Positions 14,069 to 19,851 of a DNA stretch of 19,851 bases are shown here, piece by piece. Numbering within the stretch: the first letter of the stretch is position 1; each line of letters opens with the position of its first letter. The stretch lies in assembly GCA_964447925.1 (NCBI GenBank), contig CAYUUP010000021.1:1-19851 (forward strand), read 5' to 3'. The position numbers and the translations under genes are program-made. This stretch comes from CAYUUP01 sp964447925 (GTDB lineage Bacteria > Bacillota > Clostridia > Oscillospirales > Oscillospiraceae). Below the pieces are notes generated by a model that searched no databases, had not been told where the DNA came from, and worked only from the letters and a program-made list of their open reading frames with translations.

Positions 14069-17000
14069 AAATCCAAAACTTAAGAAGGTGCTGGTGCTAG
14101 GATCCGGTCCCATCGTTATTGGACAGGCCGCTGAGTTCGACTATGCAGGCACCCAGGCCTGCCGCTCTCTGAAGGAGGAGGGGCTGGAGGTGGTTTTGGT
14201 GAACTCAAACCCTGCCACCATCATGACGGATAAGGACATCGCCGACCATGTGTATATCGAACCGCTGAACATTCCCTCCGTCACCCAGGTGATCCAAAAG
14301 GAGCGGCCCGACGCCATCCTGCCCACCCTGGGCGGACAGATTGGCTTGAATCTGGCTATGAATCTCTACGAGAACGGCACACTGGATGAGTATAACGTGA
14401 AGATGCTGGGTACTTCTGCCGATTCCATCCGGCGGGCTGAAGATCGCCAGGGCTTCAAGGACACCATGGAGGCCATTGGCCAGCCTTGTGTCACTTCCTC
14501 TGTGGTGGAGAATGTGGCGGATGCCATCGCCTTTGCCGGGGAGATTGGCTATCCCGTTATTGTCCGTCCGGCCTACACCTTGGGCGGCACGGGAGGTGGC
14601 ATCGCCTATGACGAGCCATCTCTGCGGGAGATTTCCGAGCGTGGCATCTCCCTCTCCCGCGTGGGCCAGGTACTCATCGAGCGGTGCATCGCCGGCTGGA
14701 AGGAGATCGAGTTTGAGGTCATGCGGGACGCTGTGGGCAACGTCATCACCGTCTGCTCCATGGAGAACCTGGATCCAGTGGGCGTCCACACGGGGGACTC
14801 CATCGTGGTGGCCCCCACCCAGACCCTTGCTAACAGAGAATATCAAATGCTGCGGACGGCGGCACTGGATATCATCTCTGCCCTGAAAATTGAGGGTGGC
14901 TGCAATGTCCAGTTTGCTCTCCATCCCGACAGCTTTGAATATGCCGTTATCGAAGTGAATCCTCGCGTGTCCCGCTCTTCCGCCCTGGCCTCCAAGGCCA
15001 CCGGCTACCCCATCGCCAAGGTGGCCGCCAAGATTGCCGTGGGCTATACTCTGGACGAAATTCCCAACGCCGTCACTGGAAAGACCACTGCCTGCTTCGA
15101 GCCAACTCTGGACTACTGTGTGCTGAAAATTCCCCGTCTGCCCTTCGACAAATTCACCACTGCCAGCCGCAAGCTGGGTACGCAGATGAAGGCCACCGGC
15201 GAGGTCATGGCCATTGGAAACTCCTTTGAGGCGGCGCTGATGAAGGCCATCCGCTCTTTGGAGCAGAATGTCCACAGCCTGCGTCTGCCAAAGCTGAAGG
15301 ATTTGGATGATGATGAGGTGGAGGAGAAACTCTCCTCCGTGGACGATGAGCGAATCTTTGTGGTGGCTGAAGCCCTGCGCCGGGGCATCACCGCACAGGA
15401 GATTAACGCTATCACTAAAATCGACATCTGGTTTCTCGACCGCATCCAGATTATTGTTGACATGGAAAATGCCTTAACTCAGGGCATTCCTGATGCCGCT
15501 CTGCTCCACGCTGCCAAGGAAATGGGTTTTGCCGATACCTATATTGCCGCTCTCTCCGGCACAACAGCGGCGGAAATCAAGGAGCTGCGGCGGGTGAACG
15601 GTATCCTGCCCGCCTTCAAGATGGTGGATACTTGTGCTGCAGAGTTTGACGCCCAGACACCCTATTACTACTCCACCTTTGACGCCGAGAACGAGTCCCA
15701 GCCGGTGGACAACGGCAAGCGCCGGGTGTTGGTGCTGGGTTCTGGCCCCATCCGCATCGGACAGGGAATCGAGTTTGACTATTGTTCGGTACACTCCGTT
15801 TGGGCGCTGAAGCGGCTGGGCTGTGAGACAATTATCATCAACAATAACCCAGAGACTGTCTCCACTGACTTTGACATCGCCGACCGGCTTTATTTTGAAC
15901 CGCTGACAGCGGAGGACGTGGAGCATATTGTGGAGCTGGAGAAGCCCTGGGGCGCTGTGGTGCAGTTCGGCGGCCAGACCGCCATCAAGCTGGCAAAGGC
16001 CCTGACCGACATGGGTGTGCCTATTTTGGGAACCTCTTCGGATGGTGTGGACGCCGCCGAGGATCGGGAACGCTTTGATGAGATTCTACGGCTATGCAAG
16101 ATTCCCCGGGCCGACGGCCGGACGGTGTACACCACCGAGGAAGCCATCGCTGCCGCCAACACTGTTGGCTATCCCGTACTGGTGAGGCCCTCCTATGTGC
16201 TTGGCGGCCAGGGCATGGAAATTGCCTATTCCGACCGCCACATCGAGGACTTCATGAAGATCATTAATATGACGGTGCAGGAGCATCCTATTCTGGTGGA
16301 CAAGTATCTGATGGGCCGGGAAGTAGAGGTGGACGGCGTGTTTGATGGCGAGGATGTTCTCATTCCCGGCATTATGGAGCATATTGAGAGGGCGGGTGTC
16401 CACTCTGGTGACTCCATTTCTGTCTATCCCCCCTTGAATATCGAACAGAAGCACAAGGAGACTATCCTGCGGCATACGAAGAATCTTGCAAAGCATCTGG
16501 GAGTAATCGGCCTTATCAATGTGCAGTTTATCATTTTTAATGACACGGTGTATATCATTGAGGCGAATCCTCGTTCCTCCCGTACCATCCCCTATATCTC
16601 CAAGGTGACGGGCGTCCCCATCATCGAACTGGCCACCCGGGTCATGCTGGGGGAAAAGCTGCGGGATATGGAATACGGCGTGGATATCTACCCTGAAGCC
16701 CCCTATTACGCCGTCAAAATGCCGGTTTTCTCCTTTGAGAAGCTCACTGACGTGGATATCAATCTGGGGCCGGAGATGAAATCCACCGGCGAGTGCCTGG
16801 GACTGGCAGACAGCTTTCCCCAGGCGCTGCTGAAGGCCTTCAAGGGGGCCAACATGAAGGCCCCGGAGAGGAGGGGACGGGCCATCCTCACTGTCAAGGA
16901 CGAGGATAAGCCGGAGATTCTCGGCGTGGCCCGCCAGCTGGAGGAGATGGGAGTTGAAATCCTAGCCACCTCCGGCACCTGCGCCTATCTGCGGGAGAAC

Positions 17001-17264
17001 GGCTTTCAGGTGAAGAAGGTCAACCGCATTGCTCATGCCCATCCCAACATTCTGGATATGATCCAGAGCGGCTCCGTCGATCTCATTGTCAACACCCCTG
17101 CCCGCACCAAGAAGCAGGACGGCGATGGCTTCAAAATCCGCCGGGCAGCTGTGGAACACTCGGTGGTCTGCCTGACATCCATCGACACTGCCCACGCCAT
17201 CCTGACGGCACGGATGCAGGGCCATGCCAACGAACTTGTTCCAGTGGATATCACCACCATCTGA
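14061..17264 (+). CDS. carB: Carbamoyl-phosphate synthase large subunit
   Basis: 1067 aa, the full family length. It makes carbamoyl phosphate from bicarbonate, ammonia and two ATP. It consists of two homologous ATP-grasp halves, opening with LGSGPIVIGQAAEFDYAGTQA (~13-33) and LGSGPIRIGQGIEFDYCSVHS (~559-579). Matching ATP-binding segments are RPAYTLGGTGGG and RPSYVLGGQGM, and ENPR-type motifs are VNPRVSRSSALASKATGYPIA and ANPRSSRTIPYISKVTGVPI. The C-terminal ~135 residues are the MGS-like allosteric domain (ILATSGTCAYLRENG; NTPARTKKQDGDGFKIRR), where UMP or similar effectors bind. The ATG at 14061 lies inside carA (8-nt overlap), preceded by a GGAAGGGGGAG Shine-Dalgarno. Only a weak five-pair stem follows the stop. 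Confidence 0.98.
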   Translation: MPKNPKLKKVLVLGSGPIVIGQAAEFDYAGTQACRSLKEEGLEVVLVNSNPATIMTDKDIADHVYIEPLNIPSVTQVIQKERPDAILPTLGGQIGLNLAMNLYENGTLDEYNVKMLGTSADSIRRAEDRQGFKDTMEAIGQPCVTSSVVENVADAIAFAGEIGYPVIVRPAYTLGGTGGGIAYDEPSLREISERGISLSRVGQVLIERCIAGWKEIEFEVMRDAVGNVITVCSMENLDPVGVHTGDSIVVAPTQTLANREYQMLRTAALDIISALKIEGGCNVQFALHPDSFEYAVIEVNPRVSRSSALASKATGYPIAKVAAKIAVGYTLDEIPNAVTGKTTACFEPTLDYCVLKIPRLPFDKFTTASRKLGTQMKATGEVMAIGNSFEAALMKAIRSLEQNVHSLRLPKLKDLDDDEVEEKLSSVDDERIFVVAEALRRGITAQEINAITKIDIWFLDRIQIIVDMENALTQGIPDAALLHAAKEMGFADTYIAALSGTTAAEIKELRRVNGILPAFKMVDTCAAEFDAQTPYYYSTFDAENESQPVDNGKRRVLVLGSGPIRIGQGIEFDYCSVHSVWALKRLGCETIIINNNPETVSTDFDIADRLYFEPLTAEDVEHIVELEKPWGAVVQFGGQTAIKLAKALTDMGVPILGTSSDGVDAAEDRERFDEILRLCKIPRADGRTVYTTEEAIAAANTVGYPVLVRPSYVLGGQGMEIAYSDRHIEDFMKIINMTVQEHPILVDKYLMGREVEVDGVFDGEDVLIPGIMEHIERAGVHSGDSISVYPPLNIEQKHKETILRHTKNLAKHLGVIGLINVQFIIFNDTVYIIEANPRSSRTIPYISKVTGVPIIELATRVMLGEKLRDMEYGVDIYPEAPYYAVKMPVFSFEKLTDVDINLGPEMKSTGECLGLADSFPQALLKAFKGANMKAPERRGRAILTVKDEDKPEILGVARQLEEMGVEILATSGTCAYLRENGFQVKKVNRIAHAHPNILDMIQSGSVDLIVNTPARTKKQDGDGFKIRRAAVEHSVVCLTSIDTAHAILTARMQGHANELVPVDITTI

Positions 17265-17385
17265 GCCTTTTACCACAGGGCTTAAAAATATTCATATTTT
17301 CCGTGTCTGGCGAAAGACATTCCTCTGTTTTTCCGACGTATCTGGTAGAACTGCGAAAATACGATCGGATAAGGAGGACCACATC

Positions 17386-18228
17386 ATGAAAAGATGCTTA
17401 ATGGTATTATGTGGGCTTTGCCTGTGCAGCCTGCTCGTCACCTGCGCTGGTTCCACAAACAAACCCATCGGTCTGCTCGCTGATGCCAACCCGGAAACCA
17501 GCGTTCTGACGTTGTACTACTGTAATAAGGAGCGCATTCTCTCCTACACCTGGTACGATACGGAAGAGGAACGGAAAATTCTGAACGAACTGAACGCCCT
17601 CTCCGCCGCCCCGGCGGAGGATGCCCTGCTGGCAGACTGGAGTTTTCCTTGCTATGGGCTGAAGATCGGCGGTGGGGACGGCTCCACACTGTACGTAGCC
17701 TACTCCCACGGCACCTGGCTGAACCAGGAGGGGGAGGTCTGGTCGGTGAAGGCCGACCTGGAGAGGCTGTTCCAGAAGGTAGAGGCGGAGAGTGAAGAAC
17801 TTGGCTCCATCCTGTATTTTCCCAACGCCGGGCGGCTGGCCAAATACTGCGATGCCTTCTATCAGCTGGATGAGGCGGTACACAGCGTGGATGGTATCAC
17901 CCTGGCGGTGTATGGCCTCAAGGACGGCGTACTCTCCCTGAACCTGCAAAACAGCAGCGGATCGGACTTTGAGTACAGCGAGTACTTTGTGCTGGAGTGG
18001 TACCGGGACGGAGCGTGGTATATCGTGCCGCCGCTGGAGGAGATAGCGTTCAATGATATTGCCCATATCCTAGCCGCTGGCAGTGGAGACATCGTGACCT
18101 GCGACTTGAATCCCTACGGTGAGCTGACGGCGGGTGACTACCGCATTGTGAAAGACGGGCTGACTGCAGAATTTGGAATGGATAAGAACGGAAATCTGAA
18201 CGAATTGATCTTGTATTGTCCCGGCTGA
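17386..18228 (+). CDS. Putative secreted lipoprotein with a Big_14-like Ig domain
   Basis: 280 aa. A signal sequence (MKRCLMVLCGLCLCSLLVT) leads to C20, a likely lipidation cysteine; the -1 residue is Thr rather than the usual Gly/Ala/Ser, so lipidation is likely but not certain. The middle part (35-150) is unassigned. Residues ~168-262 (ITLAVYGLKDGVLSLNLQNSSG...EYFVLEWYRDGAWYIVPP...LTAGDYRIV) look like the bacterial Ig-like fold found in Firmicute lipoproteins (Big_14 type). No enzyme motif is seen. The ATG at 17386 has a perfect AAGGAGG (17371-17377) 8 nt upstream; the open frame extends upstream into carB without a start that makes sense. It is 121 nt after carB with no clear promoter of its own, so it may be cotranscribed. 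Substrate or role unknown. Confidence 0.8.
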   Translation: MKRCLMVLCGLCLCSLLVTCAGSTNKPIGLLADANPETSVLTLYYCNKERILSYTWYDTEEERKILNELNALSAAPAEDALLADWSFPCYGLKIGGGDGSTLYVAYSHGTWLNQEGEVWSVKADLERLFQKVEAESEELGSILYFPNAGRLAKYCDAFYQLDEAVHSVDGITLAVYGLKDGVLSLNLQNSSGSDFEYSEYFVLEWYRDGAWYIVPPLEEIAFNDIAHILAAGSGDIVTCDLNPYGELTAGDYRIVKDGLTAEFGMDKNGNLNELILYCPG

Positions 18229-18241
18229 GGGCTGGATAACA

Positions 18242-18417
18242 ATGACCATTTCGGAGTCAAATGCAAACAGCGCACACATGCAGCTGACAAACGACAGCCG
18301 AGAGGACACCGTTTATCTTTGGAATCCTTGCTCGGAGAACTGAAGGGCGGCCAATGCCGGATCCTGATGAAGTCAGAGGGCTGGCCTGCTGAGTTTGAAA
18401 TAAATTATGAAACATAA
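18242..18417 (+). pseudogene. Possible decayed or frameshifted small ORF between the lipoprotein gene and guaA
   Basis: ATG at 18242 opens a 33-codon frame (MTISESNANSAHMQLTNDSR...) that stops near 18343. A second frame, the same as the upstream lipoprotein frame, stays open from that gene's stop to TAA at 18415-18417 and ends LLGELKGGQCRILMKSEGWPAEFEINYET. Joining the two near 18320 would give a ~57-residue protein. This may be a frameshifted remnant or simply noncoding. I recognise no family. No promoter or riboswitch for guaA is evident in 18229-18439. Confidence 0.2.
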
Positions 18418-18439
18418 GAATCAGAAAGGATGAGTCACT

Positions 18440-19851
18440 ATGTCCCACGAAATGGTCATCGTTCTGGATTTTGGCGGACAGTATAACCAACTAATTGCCC
18501 GCCGAGTCCGTGAATGCGGCGTATACTGCGAGGTACTGCCTTACACCACCCCTCTGCCGGAACTGCTGGCTAAAGCACCCATCGGCATCATCTTCACTGG
18601 CGGACCGGGAAGCGTCTATGAGGACGCCGCCCCCCACTATGATGCTGACTTGTTTCAGGCGGGCATTCCTATCTTGGGCATCTGCTACGGCTGTCAGCTG
18701 ATGGCCCATACTCTTGGCGGAGAGGTGACGGCGGCCCAGAAAGACACCGCACGGGAATTTGGCAAGACACCCACCTTCTACCGGACTGATTGCAAGCTGT
18801 TTAAGGGCCTGCCGGAGGAGGGAATTTCCTGGATGAGTCATGGGGACTATATGGCAAAGGTGCCGGAGGGCTTCACTTTGGTGGCACACTCCGCTGCCTG
18901 CCCCAATGTGGCGATTGCTGACGAGAGCCGGGGCTTCTACGGCGTCCAGTTTCACCCGGAGGTCAATCATACCGAAAACGGCATTCAGATGCTTCACAAC
19001 TTTCTCTATGAAGTCTGCGGTGCTGTCGGAGACTGGAGCATGGAGAACTACTGCAAGACCGCTGTTGTCAATCTGCGGCGGATCATCGGAGACGGCAGGG
19101 TACTGCTGGCTCTTTCCGGCGGGGTGGATTCCTCTGTGGCAGCCGCTCTGCTGGCAGAGGCAGTGGGAAGCCAGCTGACCTGCGTTTTCGTGGATCATGG
19201 CCTGATGCGGAAGAATGAAGGAGATGAGGTGGAGGCTGCTTTCTCCCGGTGGAATGTTGAGTTCATCCGCATGAATGAAGAGAAGCGCTTCCTCTCCGCC
19301 TTGGCTGGTGTCACCGAACCGGAGCAGAAGCGTAAGATTATCGGTGAGCAGTTCATCCGGGTCTTTGAGCAGGTGGGCAAAAAAATCGGCCAGGTGGATT
19401 ATCTGGCCCAGGGGACGATCTATCCGGATGTCATTGAATCCGGCGCGGGGGATGCAGCTACCATCAAGAGCCATCACAATGTGGGCGGTCTGCCTGACTA
19501 TGTGGACTTCAAGGAGATTGTGGAGCCGCTGCGTATGCTCTTCAAGGATGAGGTGCGGCAGTTGGGCCGGGAACTGGGTCTGCCGGACTACCTGGTGAAC
19601 CGTCAGCCCTTCCCCGGCCCCGGCCTGGGTATCCGCATCATCGGGGAGGTCACCCGTGAAAAGGCTGACCTGCTCCGGGAAGCGGACGCCATCTACCGGG
19701 AGGAAATTGCCAAGGCGGGCTGGGACAGCCAGATCAGCCAGTACTTTGCTGCGCTGACCAATATGCGCTCCGTGGGGGTCATGGGGGACGGGCGAACCTA
19801 TGACTATGCTATCGCGCTCCGGGCCGTGACCACCAGTGACTTCATGACTGC
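18440..19851 (+). CDS. guaA: GMP synthase (glutamine-hydrolysing), C-terminus cut by the window edge
   Basis: Converts XMP to GMP using ATP and glutamine, the last step of guanine nucleotide synthesis. 470 of about 510 residues are visible. The amidotransferase domain has C82 in GICYGCQL, and H172/E174 in VQFHPEV. The ATP-pyrophosphatase loop is SGGVDSS (226-232). Further GMP synthase marks are the LAQGTIYPDVIESG and RQPFPGPGLGIRIIGEVT segments and the start of the dimerisation domain (NMRSVGVMGDGRTYDYAIALRAVTTSDFMT). The ATG at 18440 has AAAGGA (18425-18430) 9 nt upstream. No guanine riboswitch (PurR or xpt type) is seen ahead of it. Confidence 0.97.
   Translation, partial: MSHEMVIVLDFGGQYNQLIARRVRECGVYCEVLPYTTPLPELLAKAPIGIIFTGGPGSVYEDAAPHYDADLFQAGIPILGICYGCQLMAHTLGGEVTAAQKDTAREFGKTPTFYRTDCKLFKGLPEEGISWMSHGDYMAKVPEGFTLVAHSAACPNVAIADESRGFYGVQFHPEVNHTENGIQMLHNFLYEVCGAVGDWSMENYCKTAVVNLRRIIGDGRVLLALSGGVDSSVAAALLAEAVGSQLTCVFVDHGLMRKNEGDEVEAAFSRWNVEFIRMNEEKRFLSALAGVTEPEQKRKIIGEQFIRVFEQVGKKIGQVDYLAQGTIYPDVIESGAGDAATIKSHHNVGGLPDYVDFKEIVEPLRMLFKDEVRQLGRELGLPDYLVNRQPFPGPGLGIRIIGEVTREKADLLREADAIYREEIAKAGWDSQISQYFAALTNMRSVGVMGDGRTYDYAIALRAVTTSDFMT

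Noticed and set aside
14205..15275. 356-codon frame antisense to carB
   Set aside because: carB is unambiguous in sense; the antisense frame has no RBS or family motif.
18234..18243. GGATAACAAT resembling half of the lac operator
   Set aside because: A ten-base chance match without symmetry; not meaningful in a Firmicute next to guaA.
18491..19477. 328-codon frame antisense to guaA
   Set aside because: guaA is certain from C82, H172/E174 and SGGVDSS; the antisense frame is a by-product.

Overview
The window is chromosomal DNA from a GC-rich, low-oxygen Firmicute, most likely class Clostridia (Oscillospiraceae-like: a Flavonifractor/Oscillibacter-type relative). This is inferred from the strong AGGAGG-type ribosome binding sites, the sigma-70/A promoters with 17-bp spacers, GC-rich third codon positions, and the mix of a ZTP riboswitch, formate-THF ligase, AdhE-type iron alcohol dehydrogenase and DUF421-DUF4363 genes. 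I ran no database search; family names rest on motifs I recognise.

Layout. 1-418 (-): 5' part of a DUF2975 membrane protein, divergent from trkA (601-1962, +). A perfect 19-bp palindrome lies between their promoters. 2173-3390 (+): an iron-dependent alcohol dehydrogenase with its own promoter and a strong terminator. 3604-7315 (-): a three-gene operon read as fhs, cyclase-family hydrolase, MFS transporter, headed by a ZTP/ZMP riboswitch that begins at the predicted transcription start. 7579-11353 (-): a second three-gene operon, made of a zinc-ribbon/TPR/TIR/transmembrane protein, an SPFH protein with two C-terminal zinc ribbons, and a small four-helix membrane protein. It is transcribed from a perfect-consensus promoter through a ~180-nt leader that can fold in several mutually exclusive ways, one of them terminator-like. 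11621-12678 (-): DUF421 and DUF4363, overlapping by one base. 12974-17264 (+): carA-carB, overlapping by 8 nt, behind a leader with a hairpin and a T7 tract. 17386-18228 (+): a putative lipoprotein. 18440 to the right edge (+): guaA, lacking only its last few dozen codons.

How it fits together. The flanks are housekeeping: one-carbon/purine (fhs under ZTP control, guaA) and pyrimidine/arginine supply (carAB). Between them sits an accessory-looking block whose TIR protein keeps the FxxYI-type helix carrying the usual NADase glutamate and has its own membrane anchor. The TIR-SPFH-membrane protein operon with its switch-like leader is the best candidate here for an undescribed system. It could be an NAD-depleting abortive-infection device held at the membrane by an SPFH scaffold, or an envelope-stress module related to the ydj/Psp type; the sequence alone does not decide between them.
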